A stretch of 64,000 bases of DNA, from assembly GCF_030272615.1 (NCBI RefSeq), contig NW_026729144.1, positions 111,462 through 175,461 on the forward strand. The letters are read 5' to 3'. Below the pieces are notes generated by a model that did no database searches, was not told the DNA's origin, and saw only the letters and a program-made list of their open reading frames with translations. Shown here piece by piece: positions 44,200 through 56,665 of this stretch (positions are counted from its first letter, which is position 1; each line of letters opens with the position of its first letter). The position numbers and the translations under genes were made by a program. The DNA comes from Cryptomeria japonica (taxonomy: Eukaryota; Streptophyta; Pinopsida; Cupressales; Cupressaceae).

Positions 44200-46076
44200 C
44201 CAATAATTTTTGGGAGCAATTGTGGATGGCATTTGATCATCCACTACATGCCAATTGTGAGGTCCCTCTTTATTGTTTAAGGAGATTAAAGATAGAGTTT
44301 GTGTTAGGTATAAAAATTAGTTATTTTGACTTTAGATCATATTCCAAGGTGTTGGTAGTGGCATGTCCCAACAGAGGTTAGGGGCATAGGTTGAGCCCAG
44401 TCAACCCGTGCTTGCTCAAATGCACCACATGCCAATTGTGAGGTTTCTTTTATTGTTCGAGGAGATTATATAAAAAGTTTTTGTTGGGTTTAAAATTCAA
44501 TTGTTTTAACTTTAGATCATTCCATGGTTTTGGCAGTGGCATTGCCCCAATAGAGGTTAGGGGCATGGGTTGACACCAGTCAATGGGTGCCTATTCAACC
44601 TCTTGTGGATCCTCCTTTTTCTACTATACATGCAGCCACTCAACAATGTGTAGTGATATCGACATTAGAGGTGTTGAGTGAGCTCTATGCCAATCTCAAT
44701 GATTAGACTAATTAGATGGCAACTGATGTTGGTGGTCATGAGAATGGAGGAGAATCAAGTTTAAAGTTTCTCTTAGTGTCACTCCCATCTATTGACACCT
44801 TTTTTTACGATTTTTCATTGAGTAGGTTATGGCCCTAGTGATGGTGCATTCATTTTAGGTGCATGTGGAGAATTAGCTGATATTGAGGCATGTATAGATT
44901 TTCTATGTGCTGATGATCATTTGATATATATATATATAGAAAAACACACACGCGTTGAATTTATATTAATTTTGTAAGCATATGTTTTTTAATGTTTACA
45001 TATATATAAATTATAAACTATTTAATTGATTGTTTGGTGTAGATGATGGCTATGGACGAATCAACTTCTTTTGATCGATTTTATTTTTCATCGACACTTG
45101 TGCAATGTGACACACCTTTTGGGATACAAATTGGTTGAATTTTTAGATATATTAAATAGTTTTAACTTGATTTAAATTTGTATTTGAGTACTAAACACGT
45201 TCATGTAAAATAAATATTAGGGCTAGCACAAAGAGGTCATCCAATTTCCATGATGGATCAACTTGAGGTTGTGGCAATTACTCTAGTGTCAATTGTAGTA
45301 GATGAGCAGCTAATTTATGTATAATGTTTAAAAATTTAGTTCTAGACTTCAAAATTCATATTTTGAATTCATTATCAAACATGTCCAAGTACTTATTTTT
45401 AAATACATGTTTATGTAGGTTGACACCACTATCAAGATGTTTTGCATGCCCTAATGATCAAGCCAATTGTAGGAGTCATCAATTGCATTTCAATTTTTTT
45501 TGTGTGTGTGAACAATTTATAGATCTTTTAAATGAATTAAAACACATTTTAACCTAATTTGTACACATGTTCTTTATTTTACCTTATAAGACCTTGCTAG
45601 TGACGCTTTGGTCATGATCCTACAACTTAGATTGTGGAGAAGAGGAAACAGAATGTGAAAAGCAAAGTTAAAGGGAAAAGGAAGCAGTTAGAGGTAACAA
45701 ATTCTCAAAAACTCTCTTGTTTATAATCATGTTAATTTTTTTTGTTTATACACATAAAAATTATAATATTGGTGGTGAAATGTGTCAGATTGAAATGTAG
45801 AACCAAGTGATGAATCACATCAAAAATGTGGTTGGGGATTACATAAGAAATATGGTAAGCAAAGGGAAGCAATGGTTTGCCCAAGGGACCTAGATTATGG
45901 TGGATTGGGTTTAAAAATGAAATGACATGAGAGAATAAAAAATCACATCATTAAGACGACGAGCAACAAAAAGCTAGCTTTTTTCAACAAAATGACTATT
46001 AGTATTGATAGTTCCCATTATATAAGCAACGACATGTTGGAAGAGACGTTGAGCAATTTGGAAATGAAATAACTAA
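44200..46076 (+). pseudogene. Decayed multi-exon gene, copy 2 of the host locus
   Basis: Several exon-like pieces lie in order: a frame near 44,830-44,935 (GYGPSDGAFILGACGELAD); an exon after TTTGGTGTAG at 45,045 (MAMDESTSFDRFYFSS... to about 45,138, followed by a GT); a lysine-rich exon ending near 45,695 (EKRKQNVKSKVKGKRKQLE), followed by GTAAC as in the gene at 14.8 kb; and a piece at 45,900-46,076 matching exon 2 of that gene. Stops interrupt most pieces. Copy 1 (17,720-18,070 and 21,663-21,847) preserves two of the exons. The protein family is not recognised. Confidence 0.5.
44242..44600 (+). repeat. Two-copy tandem duplication, 182 bp unit
   Basis: ACATGCCAATTGTGAGGT starts the first unit near 44,247 and the second near 44,428; both continue through GAGGTTAGGGGCAT and a 'cagtcaa' end. 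About 80-85 percent alike by eye. Confidence 0.8.
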
Positions 46077-46316
46077 AACAGAAGTTGCGGCAACATAAAG
46101 AACTCGAGTTAGAAGCTTCATCTATTTTTATAAACTTAAATTTTTTAAATATTTCTAAATTTTTTATCTATTTCTTAAATTCTTATTTCCTATTCTCCTC
46201 TTATTATGAAATCTAAAATTATTTCCTTATATACTCTTATTTCCTAATCATGACATATTCCTAGTATGCTTTAAGTTCCTGTCAATTGTGTATTTAGTTT
46301 AAAGTAGGTAGAAAGA

Positions 46317-46841
46317 TTAAGATAAAGATGGGAATTGATATGGAGATAGGTACAGAGAGATATATAGTGCTAGAGACAGATGCAAAGATGCAAAGATATA
46401 TATAGGGGAAGAGATTAAAGAAGACATATGGAGAGACTGAGATAGAGGGGCAAAGAGATATAGATATAGGGGTGGGAGAGGGAGAGAGAGAGTGATGGAT
46501 TGATAGATAAGGAGTGTCATTGTCTAGAGATAAAGGGGGAGAGAGGAAGATGGAGTAGATAGGAAGAGGGAGAGAGAGTGCGACATAGATTGCAGCGATA
46601 TAGAGAGATATAGGGGGTGATATTATACTAAGAAATATTTATAGATAAAAAGGGAGCTTGTAAAAGATGGAAAAATAGAGATAAAGGGGGCAAGACTGAG
46701 AGATAAAGGAGGTGATATTATACTAAGAAATATTTAAATGCAACACGTTTTGTATTATATTCAAACTATAATCATTTATAAAAAAACACAATTATGGAAG
46801 AGATAGAGGGAGAGATAAAGATGGACAAGGAGAAATTGGAA

Positions 46842-46876
<35 letters not shown>

Positions 46877-46900
46877 TCTTATATATATATATATATGAAT
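46317..46900. repeat. Purine-rich GAGA/GATA low-complexity tract
   Basis: 'agagatata', 'gggagag' and 'agataaag' words repeat throughout, with (GT)n then (GA)n at about 46,844-46,876 and (TA)n at about 46,880-46,894. The minus-strand open frame here is a product of low complexity. Confidence 0.8.
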
Positions 46901-47230
46901 ATTACAAAGGAATTTTTTGTTTCTATAGAGAACAAAAATATTTCTATAGATATTAATTCAGCTTATTAAGAATTTAAAATTCATCTTCCTCATCACTAAA
47001 TGCTGGAGTAATCATTATGAATTCTATTTGACAAATAATAAATTAACAATGAAGATATTTATAAATTAAAGTGTATATTAATTAATAATAATATATCAAA
47101 TAAAAAGAATTAGTATTAAACAATGTTAAAACTATAATGAAAATTACTAAGAAATTATTTGTTTCTTTAGAAAACAAAAATATTTTTATAGAATGTATAA
47201 ATTTATTCAACTTACTAATAATGAAAAAAT
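46790..47230 (+). repeat. Uninterrupted copy of the 41.3/43.9 kb duplicated segment
   Basis: Aligns with 41,346-41,725 joined to 43,871-43,965, and so defines the empty site of the 2.1 kb insertion. Confidence 0.85.
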
Positions 47231-47960
47231 AAATAGTTATGAAGATTACTAATTTTTTTTGTTTATATAGAAAACAAAATATTTTTACAATTGTATAAAT
47301 TAATTCAACTTATTAAAAATTTAATATTCATCATCCTCATTACTAAATGTACCTGACAAATCAAGCTTCAAACCTTCAATTGATTATTATTTGAACTATT
47401 AATTACCACAGAGTGTCCAATTCCACTTCCAATCATCTAAAATTAAAGAATCAACACACTTTTATATATGTTGACTAGTATAACTTCTAATTATCAAATT
47501 TTATTTTATAAACATCAACTATTGATGAGATTCAAAAGGAAAATTTATAATTAGAAGCTTTCTTAATTAAATAATAATGACATTAAGAAAATATCAACAT
47601 TTTTAAAAAATAATTTATTATTTAAAATTGATCAAAAGTTTAATTATTGCTTATTTATTATTTATTGTTGCTATGTTAATTCTTCACCATCCATCACATA
47701 GCTATGAACAATTTCTAATGCTTTTAAATTGATCAATCATATGGTATTTTATAGACATAGAAATTTAGGAAATAGTTACAAATAAATAACCCAAAATTAA
47801 TTATTTTAAATTATATCATATTCTCTTTTTTAACAATATATTTCAATTTTTGATTATTTGTTTTAGCATCTTAACATATATTCCCTTATTTATTATGCTT
47901 TCCAAAATTTTCATTAGAATAAGCCAACAAATGAGAGTTTCAACGAACTACAATTTGAAA
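47218..47960 (+). repeat. Dispersed AT-rich repeat, copy a
   Basis: Similar to 53,683-54,610 over most of its length, from 'ctaataatgaaaaaataaata' through a block near 47,410 (GTCCAATTCCACTTC) to 'caatatatttcaatttttgatta'. Differences are scattered plus indels, including an extra ~80 bp near 54,180 in the other copy. No ORF. Confidence 0.75.
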
Positions 47961-50690
47961 TTACCTACAAAAAGTAATTAAATTTTTCAAATATCAGCAA
48001 ATGAGATGTTCAACTATCTACAATTTGAAATTACCTACAAAAAGAATATCATTAATTTCGTAAAATAAATCTCACAAATTAAATTCTAATTTGTTGATGC
48101 AAATTTACATTTTACTTTAAATTCTTGAAAAAAATCAATCCTTTTAAAGATTTTTTATTTTTCATTAAAAAAAATTACAATGATTGTCCATAACACTTTA
48201 AAGCTCGTATCCATAAAAAACAAAACAGTTAATTTGTACATTCTCTTTAACTCCCCCTTTACATAGTATTAATACCACTTATTATTAATCATTCCTATTT
48301 TTAAAAAAATCATTTTCATGCATTACCATTTAGACCCACATGGTATGTAAAATGCTTTGTAATATATGTCCTTCATAAATGAATTTCAAAGTTATAAAAT
48401 TTTATCCCCTTTGATAAGGATTAGACCTATTAAAGACTTACTCTTTCCATTCTAAGTATGTGATTCAAATGTCAGAAATTATATGCATTTGTAAGTATTT
48501 TTTTACAGTATCATATATGATTAGATTATTATGAGATTCATGTAGTTAAATAATGTTTCTGCATATTTAATTTTGATTGTAATTGTTATTTCTGTTAACT
48601 TGTGGCCAATTTAATCATGTCACCTAGTTAAGAGAAACCCATCGCTCGAGAAAATTGTAGAAAATGATTTGATGCACTTGTTGTTTTAATGCCATTGATA
48701 TTTTATTTAATAAATTGAATGCAAAAAATGTGTGGAAATTGATAGAGATCAAGATCGTTTAATTGTAGCTGCAAATCACCTTGCATACCCAACTGACGAC
48801 TCAACTTTGGATGGATGATTGATTAGAGCTCACAATATTGCAACAACAGTTTTCTAGCATCGACCCCTACTACTCTAAGGTGTTTTAATAGTGAGGTACA
48901 CCCGAACATCTGTTCAACTTTTCGTGTTGGTAAATGGACCTACCCTAAACATAGTAATGTGTATTTTTTTGTGCAAAAAATGAATGTTACACTTAGAATC
49001 TAATAAGAATAAAAAAAAATGACACTTTGTAATCATTTAAAATAAAAATTAAATTTAGACTATAACATATTTGTTTAAAAAACTTAATTCTATGTAATAG
49101 TTGGTCTACTTAATTAAAGAAATAATTCAATGAATGCAATAGTATCTTGCAAAGTAATCCATATATAATTTATCTAGATTATTCTATTTCATTTATTTAT
49201 CTTTTAAAATCTACAAGGGCATGAATCAACATTTCCTTAAGATTTATAGGTTTAGATTACAATTTATGTTTTGATGAAAGTATTTTGAGGCCACCTAATC
49301 TATCATGTATGTATTACAATGCGGGTGTCCATTGCCCATAAACACAATCCTAGGAATTTTGAATATATTAAAGAAAAATAAATTCTATTTATTGAATGAT
49401 TGAAATGAGAGTTTTTAATAACGTTACCCAACATCCTATAAAACCCTAGGATGTAATATAAACTAGAACTTGCACCTAAATGAGGTGCAATGATTACACG
49501 GATGGTAATTTATATCATTTCTATGAGAGCAATTCCAATTACTGAAAAAACTTTCACTTCTATTATGCTATGTTGGATCACAAAATTATTCGTATCATGT
49601 AACATATACAAATACATGATATACCAAACAAAACTCCAATGCAACCAAATCATATTAACTAAAATAAGCAAAAACCTCTAAGTTTGCAGTTTTAGAAAAT
49701 AGGTAGATAGTGACCAATGAGAAACAAAGAATTCCCTAGTAAGGCTAAGCAACCTTTAGAATGTAGTATTTCAAGGCAGTAGAAGCCATAAAAATCTAAG
49801 AAGACTTTTTTCTATGAAAGTACAATTAATACTTCCACATAGTTGATGAAAGTCTTGCAAATGCATTCTTGCCAAGTGGTGAAAATTAGGGTTTCCACCA
49901 CTAAATGTAGTAAAACTACTAAGTTTTCTTAGGGACCAATTACATTAAAGAGGGTTGAATCCAATAGATCTAGCCTAAATCCAACAAAGATAGGGTTGAG
50001 AATTCTGATTAAATTCATTGGTTGGAATTCGATTCCCTCTTGTTTAAGTTGGATTGTGAACATGCTGAAATTAGGGTAAATGTGTGTAAACTGAAGCAAT
50101 TATGCATAAACAGTTAGCTACAGTCATCAAACATAGTCATGAACTTGGATCTAAGCAATATATGAGTGTCTTGATCTATTCCCAGAAGGTTGACTTGAAT
50201 TGTCGTGACCAGAATGCCCATCACTTTGGTCGTTTGAACTTTTTGCTGTCCAAAAGGGAACCTGATCATCTCTGCGAATAATTTCAATCCTAAAAATTAT
50301 AGGTTTGTACTTGTTTCCTATACAGAAAGAATAAGGACATTGTTGGGAATAGGGGTTTGCTTAGGTAAAACTCTGATTTAGGAATTAACCTTGAATGAAA
50401 TATTGCAAATACTAAAATAAATAATGGAAAGATATACCTCAGATCTGCAATTGTTGATAATGATGCTTTGCTTCTTGAATGCAATCACATATGTTGTATG
50501 AAATGACATGAACATGATAAAACCCTAATCACATGCATATGCTTGCATATGAATGACATATTTTTTCTCCATAATGGTTGAATGAAGAATATGAAACCTT
50601 GAAGATATCTGAAAATGCTTGATGATGAATATTTCACGGATGCAAGATTACTAGGTTTCTTGGAGATGGAGACTTATGATTGAAATTAAT
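47960..50690. other. Gene-free AT-rich stretch
   Basis: No convincing ORF or RNA gene. A short duplication near 47,935-48,045 ('ctacaatttgaaattacctacaaaaag' twice, about 75 bp apart) is the only clear internal repeat. The right part (about 49,900-50,690) may belong to the copia LTR described next. Confidence 0.4.
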
Positions 50691-52818
50691 TGATTAATGT
50701 CTTTATATATGGTTATCTAGGTCATTTATCAATTAGGCCAACCTCCAATGGTCACGCAGAGCCACAAAATTAAATTCCCACTAGAGAGATAGGACCCTTG
50801 CCCCATTTCAAAATAGGGCCCAACTAAGAGGGACTAGAGCGTGGGCACATTATATATATGTTATAAGGGTATTGACCCCTAATAACATTATGTTCTTATA
50901 ACACTCCCCCTCAATGTTAATAGGGAATCACATGTCAATTTCCATAAAAGAAAAATGAAGTACCCTAGTAATGTAGGTCTTCTTTGACAATGATAAACAT
51001 GGACACAAATATATGCCAACATGAAGATCATGCATTCTAGACTACATGAAAGTCATCTTGTCATAATGTATAGTCCTAGTGTTTAAAAAATGATGCTATG
51101 AGGTCTTATAAAAAATTACATTGGAGTTGCAGTTTCCTCAAATTAGCCACCCCTCTCCCTAGGTTTATTACATAGTTTTTGTAGCTCTATATACAATGCA
51201 TTTACAAGTGGAAGATTTACAAGGAGAACAATTTACAATATGGTCGTAGGATTTAATACACGGTGCCCATAGGACTTAAAACATCCATCAAACTTACAAT
51301 AATGTGCCCATAGGACTTTAAAATATATGCATGTAGGACTTAGGATAATTTGCCCATAGGAATTAAAACATATTCCCGTAGGACTTATGATAATGTGTCT
51401 GTAGGACTTAAAAAATCTACTTGTGTGACTTATGATAATGTGCCCATAGGACTTAAAACAAAGGATTTAGCCACTAGGTGGTGTCATTGACATGCACACA
51501 TGGGCACATTATATATATGTTATAAGGGTATTGACCCCTAATAACATTATGTTCTTATAACACTCCCCCTCAATGTTAATAGGGAATCACATGTCAATTT
51601 CCATAAAAGAAAAATGAAGTACCCTAGTAATGTAGGTCTTCTTTGACAAAGATAAACATGGACACAAATATATGCCAACATGAAGATCATGCATTCCAGA
51701 CTACATGAAAGTCATCTTGTCATAATGTATAGTCCTAGTGTTTAAAAAATGATGCTATGGGGTCTTATAAAAATTACATTGGAGTTGCAGTCTCCTCAAA
51801 TTAGCCACCCCTCTCCCTAGGTTTATTACATAGTTTTTGTATCTCTATATACAATGCATTTACAAGTGGAAGATTTACAAGGAGAAAAATTTACAATATG
51901 GTCGTAGGATGTAATACACGGTGCCCATAGGACTTAAAACATCCATCAAACTTACAATAATGTGCCCATAGGACTTTAAAATATATGCATGTAGGACTTA
52001 GGATAATTTGCCCATAGGAATTAAAACATATGCCCGTAGGACTTATGATAATGTGTCTGTAGGACTTAAAACATCTACCTGTGTGACTTATGATAATGTG
52101 CCCATAGGACTTAAAACAAAGGATTTAGCCACTAGGTGGTGTCATTGACATGCACACATGGGCACATTATATATATGTTATAAGGGTATTGACCCCTAAT
52201 AACATTATGTTCTTATAACACTCCCCCTCAATGTTAATAGGGAATCACATGTCAATTTCCATAAAAGAAAAATGAAGTACCCTAGTAATGTAGGTCTTCT
52301 TTGACAAAGATAAACATGGACACAAATATATGCCAACATGAAGATCATGCATTCTAGACTACATGAAAGTCATCTTGTCATAATGTATAGTCCTAGTGTT
52401 TAAAAAATGATGCTATGGGGTCTTATAAAAAATTACATTGGAGTTGCAGTCTCCTCAAATTAGCCACCCCTCTCCCTAGGTTTATTACATAGTTTTTGTA
52501 GCTCTATATACAATGCATTTACAAGTGGAAGATTTACAAGGAGAACAATTTACAATATGGTCATAGGATTTAATACACGGTGCCCATAGGACTTAAAACA
52601 TCCGTCAAACTTACAATAATGTGCCCATAGGACTTAAAAATATATGCATGTAGGACTTAGGATAATGTGCCAGTAGGAATTAAAACATATGCCCGTAGGA
52701 CTTATGATAATGTGTCTATAGGACTTAAAACATCTACCTGTGTGACTTATGATAATGTGCCCATAGGACTTAAAACAAAGGATTTAGCCACTAGGTGGTG
52801 TCATTGACATGCACACTC
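50690..52818 (-). mobile_element. 3' end of a minus-strand copia-like element
   Basis: Read on the minus strand, GAGGGGGAG is a copia-type polypurine tract, followed by an LTR start TGTTATAAGAACATAATG at 50,903. An ATATATAAAG box lies about 200 bp inside (50,701-50,710). The far end of the LTR and all coding parts are not recognised. The LTR/tract junction is present three times because the region is tandemly repeated. Confidence 0.55.
50843..52818 (-). repeat. Three tandem copies of a ~658 bp unit
   Basis: GGGCACATTATATATATG occurs at 50,843, 51,502 and 52,160, giving periods of 659 and 658 bp; the units differ by only a few bases. Each contains about 60 bp of LTR, the polypurine tract and about 590 bp of the element's internal 3' region. 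Nested inside are degenerate subrepeats of about 35 bp based on GTGCCCATAGGACTTAAAA. Confidence 0.92.
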
Positions 52819-53190
52819 CTCCTCAATGACATCACCTAAAAAATAAAACACTGCACGAAGGTTTTAATAAGTGGGGGATAAGAATCCAGTATATAGTATG
52901 TGTCCATGATCTTCAATGTGATGGAACTGGAGATAACATTATACTTTCAATATAGTGAGGTGCCCATGATCTTCAACATGTTTTTCTCTCTTTAGAAATG
53001 AATTTATTTTTTATTATTTTAATACAACTAAAATAAATTCATGCAAGATGGTACTTTTATATGTATCCAACTAGAATTCTTCCATAAATATTCAATCCAA
53101 TATTGATTCATCAACAACTACATATTTTGTTTCTTTTGATTCAAAGACACATAGAAGATAGTCATTTATTAAAGCATTGCATGATCCATG
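52819..53190. other. Unassigned sequence, perhaps copia 3' remnant
   Basis: A CTCCTCCTCAATGACATC block at 52,816 resembles a second polypurine tract on the minus strand, and 'cccatgatcttcaa' recurs at about 52,901 and 52,966. No gene. Confidence 0.35.
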
Positions 53191-53690
53191 TAATAGCACC
53201 TACACCATATGTTTTGAGGGCATAGAACAATCTTGTAGTCTCTTGAGAGAGGGCAAGGAAGCCAACAGTTTGTCCCAAATCCAAGTATCCTCCTAGAAGT
53301 GGATGTTGCCCCTATTACCAATAAGCCATTTCAGACCTAAAGAGATAATGCTCCTACAATTGAGGATATTATTCTAGATCTTGGAACTACTGGGGAACCC
53401 CTCAGAATTCAATATTTTGTAGAACTTTTCCTGATGAAGATATTTAGCACTCATAATATGGAACCATTTGGCTTTGTGAAGGACCAATTTCCATCCAGTT
53501 TTAGCCATGAGATCTTTTTTAAACTCTAAGATTTTCCTAATTCCCAATCCCCCCTTATCTTTCAAATAGAAAACCTTGTCGCATGCAACCAATGCCAACC
53601 TCTTCTTCTCTTCCATGCGTGTGTAGAGGAATGTCCTTTTGATCATCTGAAGGTTCTCAAGAAAAAAGTGATGGTCCTAATAATGAAAAA
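53190..53690 (-). pseudogene. LINE ORF2 fragment downstream of RT
   Basis: The minus-strand frame 53,646-53,374 contains LVACDKVFYLKDKGGLGI and KDLMAKTGWKLV, the conserved block after RT in plant L1 elements. Beyond a TAG it continues GLKWLIGNRGNIHF near 53,330 and DTWIWDKLLASLPSL. It is a separate fragment from the larger LINE at 54,790-64,000, because the same protein region is present there too (at 55,069-54,812). Confidence 0.75.
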
Positions 53691-54610
53691 ATAAATAATT
53701 ATAAAGATTACTTTTTTTTCCTATAGAAAACAAAAATATTTTTTATGGATTGTATTAAATTAATTCAACTTATTAAAAATTTAATATTCATCATCCTCAT
53801 TACTTAATGTAATACACAACTCAAGCTTCAAATTTTCAATTAATTATTTTTTGAACTATAAATTACCACATAGTGTCCAATTCCACTTCTAATCATCTAA
53901 AATTAAATGAATCAACAATATTCAAACTTTTGAAGACTACCAAAACTTTTACTTTAATATTTATTTTATTTCCTAAAAAATAACTTTAAAAAAAACACTT
54001 AAAAATAACACTTCTACATATGTTGGCTAGTATAACTTTTAATTATCAAAATTCATTTTATAAACATCAACAATTGATGAGATTCAAAAGGAAGATTTAT
54101 AATTAGAATCTTTCTTAATTAAATATTAAGGATAGTAAAAAAATATCAACATTTTTTAAAAAATATTTTATTATTTGAAATTGAAAACACAATGTATCCA
54201 CCAAAAATCAAGAATTATTAAATAAATATACCTAAAAAGTACCCACTAAATTCATGACATCAAAAGTTTAATTATTGCTTATTTATTATTTATTGCTGAT
54301 ATTCACTATCCATCATAGCTATGAACAATTTCTAATGCTTTTAAATTGATCAATCATATGGTCTTTTATAGACATAGGAACTTAGGAAATAGTTACAAAT
54401 AAATAGTCCAAAATTAATTTTTTTAAATTGCATCATATTTTCTTTTTCAGCAATATATTTCAATTTTTGATTATTTTTTTGTATTATCTTAACATATATT
54501 CTCTTATTTAATATGCTTTCCAAATTTTTCACATCTGATTGATTAAAATTAACAATATTTCTTTTTTCTTTCTCTCAATATGCATTAGCACCATATTTTT
54601 CAAACAAATT
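53683..54610 (+). repeat. Dispersed AT-rich repeat, copy b
   Basis: Second copy of the repeat at 47,218-47,960; begins exactly where the LINE fragment ends, at 'ctaataatgaaaaaataaata'. Confidence 0.75.
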
Positions 54611-54811
54611 GAAATAACTAGATGTATCCATAAAAAGATTTTTGTTTTAATTTTGTTGGGCCCTCTTCTTTAAATTGAAACATGATGGCTACTATTTTCT
54701 TGAATGTGAGTGTATTATAAAATTAAAAGAATATTGCAGAAAATGACAACGGGAGTGGTATGAAGAGGATTTAACTCTGCCTTATTTCAAAGGTAAGTGA
54801 AATATTAAAAT

Positions 54812-56660
54812 TCAGCCATGCAAGATAACTTTGGAGGAGCCAAAGAAATTGCTCCAAAAATCAGAAACTGCGTTGGGGAGATCATAAGTTTCTAGAGTGT
54901 TTTGGATATCAGGAATATGGTACTTAAGTTTGAATATACCAGTCCATTCATTATTCTCCTTAAGACATCTCCATAGCTGCTTAGACATCAGAGCTTTATT
55001 TAAGTCTCTCAAATTCTGGATATCTAGACTTCCCATGGATTTGGGAAAGAAAACTTGATTACAAGCCACAAGGTGTAATATATTTTTGGATTCAGTTCTA
55101 GTCCATCATTTTTTTTTTGAATCCTTTCCAATTTATTTGCTATTTTGCCTGGGATTTTGAATAGGCTCATAGCATAAACAAGGAGGATTTGAAGCAAGGC
55201 TTTGAGTAATTGGAGCTTACCAGCTTGGCTTAGCAAGGCGCCTTTTCATCTAGCCAATTTGTTCTAGAATTTATCTATAAGATTCACCCAAAAAGAGTCA
55301 GGAGTCGGGGCCTAGCAGAGAGGAAGGCCAAGATAGGAATCAAGAAAAGTTGCAATTTTGCAGCCAATAATCGAGGCAATCTTAACTTTCCTGTGCTCAG
55401 GAATGTTAAAGAAGAAGATGGAGCTTTTAGGCAGACTAATTTTTTGTCCCGAGCCATGTTCATATATATTCAGAATCATTTTTAAATTCTTGGTTTCTTT
55501 GATCGAACCTTCCCCCATCAAGAGAGCATCATCAACAAATTATTGGTGAGAGAAATTGGGGGCCTGAGAGGAGGGCCGAAGGCCCGTAATATTGCCATTT
55601 CTGACCTCCCTCTGAATTATTCTACTGTGAGCTTCACTCATCATAATTAAATGGAAAGGAGATAGAGGATCTCCTTGTCTTATGCTCCTAGACCCAGAGA
55701 AAAAACCGAAGGCAGATCCAATAATCAACATAAAGAATTTTGGGGTGGAAACACATTGCTCAATAATCTCAATGAATTTATCTCCGAAACCAAAGGCCCT
55801 GAGGATTCTAAGGAGGAAGCACCAATTAACTCTAGCAAAAGATTTCAGCGGGTCAAGTTTTAGGAGAAAGCCCAATTTTTTATTAATTGAAAGGAAGTGG
55901 AAGTTCTCATGAACCACAATAGCAGAATCCAGGATCTGCCTCCCAGGCACAAATCCATTTTGATGTTTAGAGATTAAGGAGGGGATGAAAATATTAAGCT
56001 TGAGCACAAGAATCTTGGTGAATATTTTATAAATAGAGTTTCAAAGGCTAATAGGTCTAAAATCCTGAAAAGAGAAAGCCTCAAATTTCTTAGGGATGAG
56101 GACTAGGAAGGTGGCATTCAGTTCCTTCAGGAGAGAGCGGGATCGAAAAAATTGTTGAGCAGCAGCGACCACATCAGAGCAGATAATCTGCCAAAAATTT
56201 TAAAAGAAAAAAAGAGGGAAACCATTAGGTCTGGGGACCTTGTTACCTTCAAAAGAGAAAATCGCATTGCAAACTTCCTCAGGGGAGGAAATTCTGGTAA
56301 GCTCCAAGTTCACGTCCATAGATATGATGGAGGGAATTTCCTGCAAGATTTCAATCTGAGCTGAAGAATGAAGAGGGTCGTCCACAAAAAGGAGCTTGGA
56401 GAAAAAAATGATGGCTTCCTGACAAATCTCATCATTCTTATCAACCCATCTCTACCCAATCTAAATTTTGTTTATTCTGTTAGTAGCCCTATGCTTAAGA
56501 GTCTTCATGTGGAAGAACTTAGTGTTTTTGTCACCGCTATTGAGCCATAAGGCTCTAGATCTCTGCTTCCAAAATTCTTCTTCTTTGGAGATAATATCAT
56601 GTAATTTGGTCAATATATCAATTTCTTTATTCGAGACATCAATATCAAACCCGTAAGCTT
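54812..56660 (-). pseudogene. LINE ORF2 reverse transcriptase and post-RT region, broken
   Basis: From the copia junction leftward: linker [18 protein letters not shown] and [18 protein letters not shown] (56,590-56,465), SSPEEVCNAIFSFEGNKVP (56,300-56,240), HQNGFVPGRQILDSAI (about 55,965), RAFGFGDKFIEII (about 55,800), RSIRQGDPLSPFHLIMMSEA (55,690-55,630; the conserved QGDPLSP block) and the catalytic FVDDALL (55,541-55,521, just after a TAA). Then LGLPL (near 55,320), SQAGKLQLLKALLQILLVYAM (55,230-55,170) and the frame 55,069-54,812. KLDPLKSFARVNW near 55,855 is the first catalytic-aspartate motif with changes. Frameshifts separate the pieces. Confidence 0.85.
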
Positions 56661-56665
56661 GGATA
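56661..56665. repeat. Target-site duplication of copia element, left
   Basis: GGATA, identical to 61,714-61,718. Five bases is the usual copia length. Confidence 0.92.

Noticed and set aside
46317-46520. Minus-strand 67-codon frame
   Set aside because: Produced by GA-rich low-complexity sequence.
50843-52818. CRISPR-like spaced repeats (GTGCCCATAGGACTTAAAA)
   Set aside because: The organism is a plant, spacing is irregular and the repeats are subunits of a larger retroelement-derived tandem.
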